This document shows, in pieces, positions 50,483 through 62,326 of a DNA stretch of 64,000 nt (position 1 is its first letter; every line of letters begins with the position of its first letter). This DNA is from Tubiluchus corallicola (taxonomy: Eukaryota; Priapulida; Priapulimorpha; Priapulimorphida; Tubiluchidae). The stretch covers positions 195,001 to 259,000 of the forward strand of contig JAQGDQ010000178.1 in assembly GCA_030141605.1 (NCBI GenBank), written 5' to 3'. Position numbers and translations under genes: made by a program. Under the pieces are notes generated by a model. The model worked only from the letters and a program-made list of their open reading frames with translations. It did not search any database and had not been told where the DNA came from.

Positions 50483-52397
50483 TTGAATAATTCTTAATAA
50501 TGTAAAGTATTCACACCATCTAATAAAACGGCACTGTATCGCTATCCCAGTGTGCACCATTGATTGACTAAAACACATTATTGATGTTGCTGATAATGTA
50601 GAGTAATTTAAACTTTTGCTTAGTTAGAAAAGAATGTTACGAATGCTCTGATTATTTTTTCGAACATCACGCTATGTAATCTAAAGTTATTCCAAACGAC
50701 TTATCCTTACAATGCTTGCGCTTAACGGTCATCGTGGGAGTTTAAATCCATAAGTTCACGAGTTTTATACAGTGTTGCTGCTAACGCAACCTCTGTGCGC
50801 AATAAGGTTGCATTTATGACATAAAATTTCAAGGCAAACTTTATAAGCGCCTTTGTTGGTTATTTGCTTCACCCGTGTCATCACTTTTATTATTGCAAGT
50901 CATAATAGATAAAAAAAAATAAGTAAACAGTTTTTTCATTTTGAGTGTGTTAAGGTGACCCGCCCTCGTACATTTAAACAATATCTAAAACTATTCTTGA
51001 ATAAAAACCAAACTCTAGCACTCCTGTAATATCAGGTATATGACTGGGACTCTCCTCTTTCGTAAAGAACAGGCTGTCCTTAGCTGAAACTGACCAGAAA
51101 CACCAAGTTTCAACTGAAGCGTCATAACTTTGTGACTGTCTTCTAAAAATGTTACTTTAAATTCAAATACTTTGTTAATTGAAAACTGTTACTTCCAAAC
51201 TCACTTAGTGACAGCGATTCAGTGTCGCGACAAAAAAACAGGAAATGCCACTGAATTGTCCGTTTGAAACAGAGCAAAACCATCTCCTGTCTAGTTTCAA
51301 AACTTTGCCAGTGACATTCCAAAATGACCACCAAGAACGGGGAGTAACCAAGTGTGCGCTCTACTTTCACTACTTGAAAAAAGTACTGGGCAGTCTAACA
51401 GCAACCGCCATAAGAATTGGGCTACATCCGCCCATTGAGATGAATCTGTTCTGTCATCAACGCTTATTACATGGTTATTGCATTACCTGGTGCATAGCTT
51501 ATTTACAATATAGACAGACAGCAAGAATAATGATAGTATTTACAAAGCACAAATTGCAGTATAAAATCTACCGTTGACATAGAAAACAAATCATTCTGCT
51601 GTCTGGACGCTTGCCGCTAGACAACAGCGAAATAAAAAAACCGCGTAACTCATGCAGTTCTTATTTGTTTACCTATGTTGTTAGTATTGTTTACAGGTCA
51701 AATGTGGTTTACTATGTAGTGAATTATGCTATCTGTAGTGATCCAGCGAAAGTTCAAATGTTTATGTAAACAGAAGGATGCCGGTTGCACGTGAAAATTG
51801 TTCTGGGTAAAAAACTTATTGTACTTTATTAATTATTTAACCATTTTGTCATTAATTAGTCACTTAAACTTAATTGTTGTTAGAAAATTTTTAGTCAAAG
51901 TGTAAATGCCTTAGTACGCCTTACAGTTAAAACGACTAGTTAGTAAAGTTTTGCTTAACTTAAATAGAAGGGGAATTTATGGATGAGATTTCTGATGACG
52001 CAGGTGTAACGCAGTTTTAATGTTGTTCAAATGGTTTTATGGAACAAGTTAAGAGAGAGGAATCATTCTCTCCCTTTGTTTGACTTTCGGCCATTCCATT
52101 CTCTCCTTAAAACACAACTGAAATAATGTCTTTTACGTTTGGAAACAGATATCACCCAAAAGCCACACAATAGGCATTTTCCGCATAATGGACTTTTTGT
52201 TGAGGCGAAAATCTTCCATGTCCCTCTTTTAAATACCTAAACCTTGATTCAATATGTGTTGGGGGAAAGGGCAACCAAAAAAACAAAAGCTAACGAGAAA
52301 AGTTGATGCTAAGAACCTAGAGTCACCAACATATGTCAAAAATCTGATGGCACTTATTGTCGCCACATTGCCAATTATAAAAAAAACTTATCAGCAA
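50483..52397. other. Upstream region of TRABD, no gene seen
   Basis: The part up to about 50760 is paralogous to 60800-61045. Beyond that no exon is supported, although an N-terminal TRABD exon must lie somewhere between here and about 53 kb. Confidence 0.4.
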
Positions 52398-52521
52398 AAG
52401 TTAAAGTAAAGTTAAAGTTAAAGCTAAGTTAAAGTTGAAGTTGAAGTTGAAGTTGAAGTTGAAGTTGAAGTTGAAGTTGAAGTTAAAGTTAAAGTTAAAG
52501 TTAAAGTTAAAGTTAAAGTTA
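52398..52521. repeat. Hexanucleotide repeat (AAGTTA/AAGTTG)n
   Basis: About 19 tandem 6-bp units with an inner AAGTTG block. It ends exactly where sequence matching the end of the coding exon at 62733 begins. Confidence 0.93.
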
Positions 52522-53370
52522 CGATTATAGATGAGACGGTTGTGTAATTTCATAAGGTTCATAATATTTTTTCTACTGCACAATGCATTGGGTTTCTCGA
52601 ATCCTAAACAGGGTAAAGCCACATTATGACAGAGTGCCGTAAGTATTGGTTTTGCAGCTGTATACTGAAATGTAAGTTAAGTCGTCAAACTTAAAAGCAA
52701 ACAATCAAAGAAGGCAACTTCAAAGAACACAGAGTTATTGAAATTCACACTTGCACAGTCACTGTCACTGTGCTTGCATCGTTTGTTTGCTTCAAAAGTT
52801 TTCATACCCAATCTTAAACTGTAGGTCAAAAAAATTTACTTTTTAAAATATTGAAAGCGAATATACTACTTTTTAAAAAATGACTTACGTGAAAGTATTA
52901 TTAACACACAAATACAATTTCACGTTCGCGCAACTAGTTCTTCGCGGTTACTTGCATTCGCCATTGACTAGTTGACGGGCACTAGCGCCTGCATTTCGGA
53001 AACCCATTGCATAAAAAACATGTGCTGTACCTCTCAGTTCAGGTGTGCTAGCTTGTGACGAACTACATACGTTCGACAGTTCATGCATGAGCACAGCGGT
53101 AAATTTGAAATTTAAATTTTTATCTTGAAACTTGCCTAGTTTTAGTACAACACACTGAATATTTTACAGTAGCACAGTACTTCCAATTTTCACTTTCGCA
53201 AACATATGCAACCCACTCGTGGAATATTTTTTCTGTTGAAAATTATGTTAGTTTATCATCGATAGTTGGGCGCGCCCATCGTTAATTAAGTTTTTAATTT
53301 ATAATTTAATTATCAGAAACGCTTTTGCAGTATTAATTGTGTTAAAATGTGTACTTTTTATCGTACTTGA
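52519..53370. repeat. Segmental duplicate of the intron at 62.7-63.6 kb
   Basis: Starts with TACGATTATAG, the last bases of a coding exon like that ending at 62733 (TACAATTATAG), but the donor GT has become AT. The next 270 bases match 62734-63000 almost perfectly and the rest at roughly 90 percent by eye. It carries a 14-codon minus-strand frame at 52920-52964 (MAN.SN.E.LV.RT) that is also open at 63112-63156. Confidence 0.9.
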
Positions 53371-53375
53371 AAATG

Positions 53376-53473
53376 TAGTAGTATATATACTATCTATATA
53401 TACTATACTTTATATATACTAGCTTATACCATCTTAACTATGCCATCTTTCAGGTAGGTGCTGCTACTAAACT
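53376..53473 (+). promoter_or_regulatory. Promoter and 5' UTR of the 1112-aa secreted protein
   Basis: Several TATA-like stretches (tatatatac, tatatatact) lie at 53380-53420, followed by about 50 bases to the ATG at 53474. The exact start is not resolved. Confidence 0.4.
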
Positions 53474-56400
53474 ATGTGGACCTCTTTGCTGTTACCATTG
53501 CTACTAGCCATCTCGTCACTGACAACAACTAGCGGCACCACATTGTCATCAATGTTGTCAGCGTTTCCATCAAGACAAGCATCAGCATACACCTTCAACC
53601 AACCACAACAAGAACAGCAACTACAGCGTGAATACAGTTATGCAGTTTCACAACCACTGATTTACGTTGGAGGTAATAAGTGTATAAATATACTGAAGCT
53701 TTAAAGCACAAGAAAACTCTCTTCGTAAATAAAGCTCAAAAATTTGTTTTGAAATTTTACATCGCTTAAATGCTGTCTTATTGCACACAGAGCTTGGCTG
53801 TATAAAACCTAAAACATTAAACTCCGCGATGACAGCTAGGCGCAGCTATTTTAATGGAAAGTCATTTGAAACATGTTTTACAGTGAGTCAGTGGTGCTCA
53901 CTGGGTAGTGAGTCAGTGGTGCTCACTGGGTAGTGAGGCAGTGGTGCTCACTGGATAGCGAGGCAGTGGTGCTCACTGGATAGTGAGGCAGTGGTGCTCA
54001 CTGGATAGCGAGGTAGTGGTGCTCACTGGATAGTGAGGCAGTGGTGCTCACTGGATAGCGAGGCAGTGGTGCTCACTGGATAGCGAGTCAGTGGTGCTCA
54101 CTGGATAGCGAGTCAGTGGCGCTCACTGGATAGTGAGGCAGTGGTGCTCACTGGATAGCGAGGCAGTGGTACTCACTGGATAGTGAGTCAGTGGTGCTCA
54201 CTGGATAGCGAGGCAGTGGTGCTCACTGGATAGTGAGTCAGTGGTACTCACTGGATAGTGAGTCAGTGGTGCTCACTGGATAGTGAGTCAGTGGTGCTCA
54301 CTGGATAGTGAGGCAGAGGCATTTTACCAGGTGAAGCAAACATTTTAAATTATTAAGAATTTTGTTTTCCAATTATATAACTCAATTCAAGCAAATAAAC
54401 GTAGTTTTGAGTAATATAATTATGCTGGAAACGTTTTTTTCGGGATGTATTTGAAAATTATTATTTCTCCTGCCAAATATCATAAGCTAAAATACTCTTA
54501 CCTTCTCTTTAAAGCTTAGTTCATTAATTTGTCATTCAAATCAGAGATGTCACCGCTTTAAAAGGTAAATCATATTATGTTGGGATATGTACATGTGGTT
54601 TTAATCTTAATCAGTGTGTGTCGTTACGTAGGTTAGGCATTGTAGAGCTATCTTCTGGTGGACATGTGTGCTGTGTTTGAAAATGCTAATTTAAGAAAGT
54701 GCCTCAGTAAATGTTAACTTGCAGTGGAACATTTCAATATAAACTAGATGGTTTTCGAACAAAGATTTTGTGACCCTCAATTGATCTCATCTTCAACTCC
54801 TTTTTCAAAATGGACACTACCCATTAGTTCGAACCTGCCTTATAAAAATGCAAATTCAGCAAAATGAATGTAAATTCAGAAATGAAATCTAGCTACACAT
54901 GAGAACCAGCACAAAAGAGCGCTTGCTTCTTTTTTTGACAGCAATAATAACACACGTTCAATGTTCTTTTCTAGATGGCGCAGATGTACGTGGTGAAGAC
55001 ACATACTTCACTACCACATCTTACGGTCCTATTGCATCTGGGAGCTTGCAAGGTCAAGGCTCAAAATCACAGCGGCAGTCTTACACAAGATCAGGGCAAA
55101 GCAAAGGGAAATTGTACAGTACAGATGTAGCAGCAGCAACACAGCTAGCGAAGAAGTCGAAAGCATACGAGTATAAATACAGGTATGAGACACAGTGAAA
55201 CAAAAGGGTGTAAAACGATTGAAGGAAAACTATTTTAAGCAACGAAAGAACTCATAGACTAGCTTGGACGTTGAAAATTACATCAGTTATGGCACTGAAT
55301 CTGTAACGCACACTATCACTGACTGTCATAAAAATATACTTTCAAGGGTGTGTAGTCCAAAAGGAGGTTTGAAACAACAAACAACAAACTCTTCACACTT
55401 CGCCTCTTCTTATTTTGCCTTACCACTTTCAGTTCTCTTATATATATATATATATATACATAAATTATTATTTCTCCAGTATTTTAGCCACAATGAACTC
55501 TTTAAACGCATAACTTTGTTAATACTGTTATTATCTTATTAAAACTAAGTGGTTTTCTTGTTTCAGGAATGGTCACACCTACTATCAGCCAAGACTTCTT
55601 TACTCATATGATGTAGAGCAACCTATATGGGGTTATGCGGATGCAGCCAGTACTCCATATGGTGCCGACACCAAAACTGCACCACAAAGACAAATTGCTG
55701 GTAGCAATACCAGAGGTCTTGCTGAAATATCACCTTTGTTTGGTGATGCTGCAAGCATTATCATCCGAGAAACACATAAAGACAATCAAGTTCAACATAC
55801 TGGACAAAACATAAACTACCTCAGTGAACGTCCAGCACAATATGACGCAAAGTATTTTGGCAAAGGGACATTCCCACAAATGACAAGGATAAATGCTCAA
55901 CAGCTGCCAATTGTTGAAGCAGTTTCATTGCCGCAAACTAGCAGAAGCAATCTTTCATGGGAGAATCAGCCAGTAATTGAGTACGGTAGCATTAACCTTC
56001 GAAATAACAGAAAGAGTGAAACTGCACAGAGAATATTGTCTTTGGCTGATGCCGAGCCACCAGCCAAAATTAATGTACCAAACACAATCCTAACGGTACC
56101 TCAGCAGCAATCTGCTTTACCAATCCTACTTAATAGTGAAGAAAATCAATTGGAGGCATTGGGTCCATCATTAGTCAAGTTTGTTCGACCTGAAATTTTT
56201 GGAACAATGCAACCAAGGCACACATCTCAGTTAGTTACTGTCCGTGGCAACGTGAACGTAAATGTTGGTGTTAGCACAAGCCCACACACAAGCAGATTAT
56301 ATTTACCAGAAAAACAATATGCTGCTAATACTAAAACAGTTGAATATCCACATAGAGACATAAATTCAGTTTTTCCTTTATCTGCTGGAGTTGTAGGAGA

Positions 56401-58498
56401 CAGTAGAATACAGAAGCTTCCACAACTGCCAAAAACCGAATTTAAAAAGCTAATTATCCCTAGCAGTACAATCCAGCCACAAAGGTTTGATAGTAGCAAA
56501 AACAGCCTTGGAGAATTTGCAAAAAGTTTGTTTCATAGCGGCATTGCAAGTAAGGACATAACTGGTGCATTTATCGACATAATTAGTGGAAAAGTGACAG
56601 ATGAAGAAAAGCGGCTCAATATTCAACGTCCAAGCCAAACTACGAATTCTTTGGGATCTTCAAATAGTAGAATAAACAACATTTTTGGTGCAGTGGACGA
56701 AAAGCTATTGGGGTCACCAAGAACTAGAGCTACAGCCCAAACAGTCGAGCCAGAATTTGAAATACAAGACAGAAGGCTAAGAATTTATAGGATTGATGAC
56801 CAAAATACCACCCATATATTCCAAACTATAGAAGATGATTTTCAGCATAGCAACAGAGATGATCTCCAAATAGAAACAGATAAAGCCCTTGAAGATGTAC
56901 TTCTCCAGTTGGAAATAACGGACAGAAATTCAAATCCCAAACAGACAAAAGCAAATGATGATGACGGCTCCAGACAAATAGGAATCCATTTGCCTAATTC
57001 TCCACAGGAAGTGCCAAGATCAACTCCATTTATAAAAATCCGATTTTCATCTGTTCCAGTTCAAGACCAACAAAACGAAAGTACAACAGACACTGAACGA
57101 ATGCAACCATCCAGCAAGGATCCATTAAGACCTACTGGTAACAGACAGGAGCAGCAGCCACAAATTATGCCAAAATCACAAGAAAGAGAATCACTCAGTT
57201 CATTCAGTGAGAAAAGTGTAAGTTCCAATAATTACAATCTTCACAATGGTGAAATTGATGAATCTCAGGAACGAAATGAGGAAGTAATTACAGATCACGA
57301 GAGATCAGTGCCGTACGCAAATAATATAACATACAGACCATCAATTATAGAAAATAGTCAAAATCTACACTTCCCAACCAGCTACATTCAACCATCAGTA
57401 AACAGAAAGCAATTTAGTACAACTTCTGCTATAGCTTCTTCCAATTATAATCCACAGGGTATTCCCAATAACAAAAATTTCTTCAATGTGCAAGTTGATA
57501 TAGGACATGCACAGGATGGCACTGCACAACAGCAAACAACAACTGACACCCAAAGAAACCTGCAGAGTCTAACAAACAATAACTCTGTAAGACGAACGAA
57601 TGGTGGTCTCGGATCATCAAATTCATTTCTTGATCCAAGTAAGTTAACAAATGGTTTTAACACAGAGAAATTGCAGAGAAATATTGCTAACCTAGGCATC
57701 AGCAATACTGAACTCAATAGTCTGGGGTTTAGGAAGAACTTTTTATCTGGTTTGAGAAACAGTGCTCCAAATGCAAGACAAGTTGTAACAACAAATGCAG
57801 AGGTAGACTTTGGCACACCTTTTATTGCAAGTTCAGCAACACCACCAAGTGTAAAAAACATTGAGGACACAAAAAGAGACATTTTTCACACCATTACTGC
57901 ACCTGGCCAAAATGTCGTTGACAGAAATGGACAACTGATTGTTGGAATAGTGAAAAGAGGTTTTGATAATGGAAATCTTAACCCACAAGCATCAACACTT
58001 TTTGGCAACAAGATTCAGTTAAGACAGAATATTCTGAATAGAGAAACGTTGCCAAACTACAATCTCATCGACAGAAGACAAGCTTCTGAGCCAAACACTG
58101 AATTTCTGGAATCAGCCCAGGCTGTTAACTTAGGAAATGGCATTGTTCGAAATTTCTACACTGTGAGAAACCCAATCAGGCAATCTAATCAGATCAGCAT
58201 ACGGGATACGTTTGATTCCTGGCCAAATATCCAACGAGTAGGTAACAGTCAAGGAGGTCACTACTCAAGCAGTCCTGGTCGCACATTAAACAACCCTTTC
58301 ACAGCTTCAGGTATAGGCAGACTGCCAAATGGCATTAGTGGTAGTTCCAATAACAATAGGGCCGGCAATTTTGGCAACACAATAGTAAGCCACGCATTTA
58401 GTGGGCTGCAAAACTCAGGTGGTATTGGTAGAACATTCAGTAGCAAATACCAAAATATTCCAGTAAGAAATCAAAACAGGTATCACGGTTGGTCTTGA
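53474..58498 (+). CDS. Large secreted Q/N/S-rich protein, 1112 aa (paralogue 1)
   Basis: Three exons join in phase: 53474-53672, 54975-55182 and 55567-58498. The ATG opens a signal peptide (MWTSLLLPLLLAISSL). Exon 2 and the start of exon 3 encode a module of about 90 residues shared with the gene at 62327: DTYFTTTSYGPIASG, SYTRSGQSKGKLYS, YEYKYR, then NGHTYYQPRLLYSYD and QPIWG. After it comes about 920 residues of low-complexity sequence rich in Gln, Asn, Ser, Thr and Arg with almost no Cys, which suggests an extended extracellular structural or matrix protein. The 2.9-kb last exon is open throughout, so the gene is probably functional. Family not recognised; a role in shell, cuticle, tube or glue is inference only. 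Confidence 0.88.
53884..54318. repeat. 25-bp minisatellite in intron 1 of paralogue 1
   Basis: About 17 copies of TAGTGAGGCAGTGGTGCTCA plus CTGGA. Each unit contains AGTGAG and its reverse complement CTCACT and could fold into a small hairpin. Confidence 0.95.
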
Positions 58499-58906
58499 AT
58501 TTCTAACTAGTTGGATAATCTTGATACAATTATTGAGTAAGAAACTAAAAATACTCAAGATTTAGATGATTGTACTTAAATATCATTAAGTGAGGAGGAG
58601 ACAGGCTCACCAAAAAGGCTTATCTTCCATAACACAATGCACAGTAGTCTGCACTGCTGTCACTTGCCAGCAAATTGTCTTATAAAACAAGACAGGAGGG
58701 AGAAACATTAAAAAAATACTTTAGAAACTCAAAATTGTTTAACATTTTTTGTGCTTAATGTAAAAAATGATTGGCAGCAAGTAAATAATTATGTAAATAT
58801 TGTTAATTGTTATAGTTGATAAGATGTTAATAATAATATGAATTCTGTTAGCAATGGTTGCTTTAAATTGGTGTGACGTTTTTTTTATATTTGAAAACCA
58901 AATGTC

Positions 58907-58928
58907 AATAAATGATGTTAGTAATAAA
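58907..58928 (+). terminator. Poly(A) signals of paralogue 1
   Basis: Two AATAAA at 58907-58912 and 58923-58928, about 410 bases after the TGA. Confidence 0.7.
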
Positions 58929-60054
58929 TACACTTATGTCACGTGATTTTGTTTTTATTTACGTATGAAATGCACAAACAAACATATGTAACACACTCTA
59001 TGCACAAACAGAGTGTATATTAACATTGACAAAAGACATGTAAAGGTTAAGGGTGCTTGATAATTAACTAACCCTAACATCTGATCAAGTTTTGATTGAA
59101 CTTACTAAGGGTGAATTTAAGGCCTAAATTTCAGTTTAGCTTTCCTTCTTGCGAAAATATAATAATAAATAAATAAACAATAGATAAATATTATGTATGA
59201 AAAGCAGGTGAAGAAAATAAAGAAAACGCAAAGAGGGAGATGTAGAAAAAAAGAGAGGGAGAGAGAGAGAGAGGGAGAAGAAATAGACAAAAAGAAAAAC
59301 GACAGAAAGAGAAAACGTGGATAATAGGATCAGGATCAAGCAAGGACAAAGAGAATAAGGTACAAGAAACAGTAAGTAAATAAAACAATAAAACCACTGA
59401 AAATGTCGATCGTGCAATAATTTTGAACCGCTCTGTATGTGTAGGGGCCGCACTACAAAAGCTGTGAATTCAGTAGCTTGGGCTGAGAAACAACTCAATC
59501 ATCTTTGCGTGGAGAAAAATAACTGAAGCAAACTTACATTGAGATAACAACTCACAAAACATCTTACTAATGTAAACTATATTTTTATCATATAATAACA
59601 TTTTTAATAAATAAATTAATCTAAAATAGAGACAAGTTTCATAATTTCTAGCAAACCCATTTTGTAAATGTAAATTTTAATTTTTGTAAATTGTAACTAA
59701 TTAGTATTGTAACGTTGATTAATTTTAACGCGGTGCACGATACCAATCACTTTGATTAACACGTGTCAAAGAAAACTACAATCAGACTGACTACTCGTGG
59801 AGAAAGTGACCAGCAGTGGCGTGATTAATTTCACTTTCTAGGATACTAATCAGTTTAGTGAGAAGACAACGGAAGCTGACAGACAAGTGGGTCAATACAG
59901 TCACAAGACAATGCGAATTTAGCGTCTGTCTGATCAGATCTGAAGGTCAAGTACGACCTCGGGTGCACGTTGATCATAATTGCATGCTGACCAGACCGAG
60001 GACATGTTTGTATAAACAAATGGGGAGTGACAAAGGTACAGGGGAGGGAAAACG

Positions 60055-60313
<259 letters not shown>

Positions 60314-60699
60314 ATCATTACGTTACGTCATAAATATTCGAAACGTCCATATCAATGAGAGAAAACTTTTTTGCCACCACTTAATGGATGTTAACAAGGT
60401 ATTTTCATAAAAACAGCTTTAAAGTAACAACCTGACCTTTAATGAGCAAGACATTGCAGACTGCAGAGATGACCGCCCCAATCACACCCAAGTGGATTTA
60501 CGATACGATTTTGTAATATATTAAGTGCGTACAGCTTAAAAGACAAGAAAAGGGGTACCTGAAGTAGGTTTCAGAAAAATTGCCTTAAGAAATTATATCA
60601 CTTTACAGCAATTTTATGTGTATATCATACTCGCATTGAAAGGAAGTTTTGTTTGTTTTCATTTTAAATGTTACGTGACGTCACTACGCAAAAGTAAAT

Positions 60700-61045
60700 C
60701 AGACGGAGAAAAGGCAATGTTAAATTATGTCCCAAAAAATCTCCATGCAAATCTATATTACTTAGCATTTCGCTTACCTGTTTGAAAGACTTATGTAACA
60801 AGAAAAGAAAAGTTTTAATTATTTAAAAAAAATTTACCAATTCACCAATGGTAAAATGGCGCTGACTCACCTTTCAGGGTGCACCACCCAGTAACCAAAA
60901 ATGCATTTTTAATCTTATTCACAAGATACAGTAATTTAAAATTTTAGTCGCTTAGTGAAGTGGGCACTACGAATGCTCTGATTAATTTTTCAAACTTTAC
61001 ACAATGTTATCTAAAGTTGTTTCAAATGCCCTGTCGTCGGGAGTT
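60700..61045. repeat. Paralogous segment matching 49.3-50.76 kb
   Basis: Shares GTCCCAAAAA, one unit of the 37-bp minisatellite (TCGCTTACCTGTTTGAAAGA), ACGAATGCTCTGATTA and GGGAGTTTAAAT in the same order as at 49383-50760, where the single unit has grown to about 29. Confidence 0.8.
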
Positions 61046-61062
61046 TAAATTTACTACTGTTT

Positions 61063-61068
61063 TTGCTG

Positions 61069-61133
<65 letters not shown>

Positions 61134-61167
61134 ACTGCTACTGCTACTGCTACTGCTACTGCTACTG

Positions 61168-61234
<67 letters not shown>

Positions 61235-61247
61235 CACGACTACTATA
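61063..61247. repeat. Compound (CTG)n(CTACTG)n(CTA)n microsatellite
   Basis: CTG triplets, then alternating CTA/CTG, then CTA triplets. The poly-Ala, -Thr, -Leu and -Val frames are artefacts. Confidence 0.97.
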
Positions 61248-62018
61248 ATTTAGACAATTAACAATGAGAAAAAAGACTACCTCCTTACAATAAGAAAAAG
61301 ACTGCCTCCTTGCTTAACTCATAAAATAAGGAGTCTAACTAATCCAGGGTGGTGGAAATCTATTGCTAACTTGAGGAGGTAGCATAATAAAACGCCCTAA
61401 GCTAAACACAACAGGTGACACATTTTCTTATCTCATTCATAACAAAACTAAAAAAATATTCACGCTTTCTAGTGCAAGATACTGGGCATTTCAGCTAAAT
61501 CACACACTAGATATTTCCCAAAGTTGTGCTGCTAGATGAAGACGACCTTCACTCAGCATTCTCGGTCAGCAACAATTTGACCGCAAAATCGTTACTTAAG
61601 TTCATGAATAACCAAACGTAGGCAGATGCCTCAGGTACGCTAGAAGTAGTGAAAGTAGGATAAATGGAACAATCATCAACAGTTGTAATTAACTCCTAAC
61701 TACCCTCACGCAAGTGGACACAAATAGGGCAAAACCACGCAATGTCGTTACATCACTAAACTCCAGCTCAAATGGAACCTATTGCCCGCAGATTTACGAA
61801 ACAGGGTGCGTTCTTGGAAAATAGAATTGAAAAGATGCATACCAAAATTCGAACAGCTGCCTGACAAAAGCAGTAGAACACCATGCTTCTGTTTCTCCTA
61901 ATGGACATGCCACTCCAAAAGAGGCACTAGTACACGACAGAGGAAATCAATTGACAGCCTGTAATTACTGCGGTTCGCTGGAAATTTTTTTCTGGGTCAT
62001 GAGGCAATGGATGACATT

Positions 62019-62113
62019 TATAAAGCAGTGACAGTGACAGTGATGGACGCCACAATAGGTTGAGTATTACACAGTGAAAGTAGCAGGAACAGATTTGACT
62101 ACAATACTGATTT
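62019..62113 (+). promoter_or_regulatory. TATA promoter and 5' non-coding exon of paralogue 2
   Basis: TATAAA at 62019-62024, then a short exon ending at a donor GATTT|GTAAGTT (exon end 62113). The next acceptor (ATATTGCAG, 62319-62321) opens the exon holding the ATG. Confidence 0.5.
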
Positions 62114-62326
62114 GTAAGTTTACTTAGTTAACTTACTGCACACTTACATTACGTTTTATATGTTATAGTATTTTAACTTAGTACTGACTTTACACTAGTT
62201 GCATTTGTCTCAAATGGCTGGTTAGCGATACCGGTGAAATCACGACTTCTATGTTGTGATTCAGTGAAGCACATTCAGTGTACAACACACTTAAACAAGT
62301 TTTTATTATTTAATATTGCAGGCAGG

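Noticed and set aside
51245-51577. 110-aa plus-strand frame
   Set aside because: No motif, no neighbouring exons, no promoter; probably chance.
52401-52622. Asn-Phe repeat frame on the minus strand, shared in part with 62562-62825
   Set aside because: The N-F run is the hexamer repeat, and the shared part is the duplicated intron read backwards.
56227-58446. Minus-strand frames of 60-145 aa
   Set aside because: Shadows of the 2.9-kb coding exon of paralogue 1.
60960-61253. Poly-Ala/Thr, poly-Leu and poly-Val frames
   Set aside because: Products of the CTG/CTA triplet repeat.
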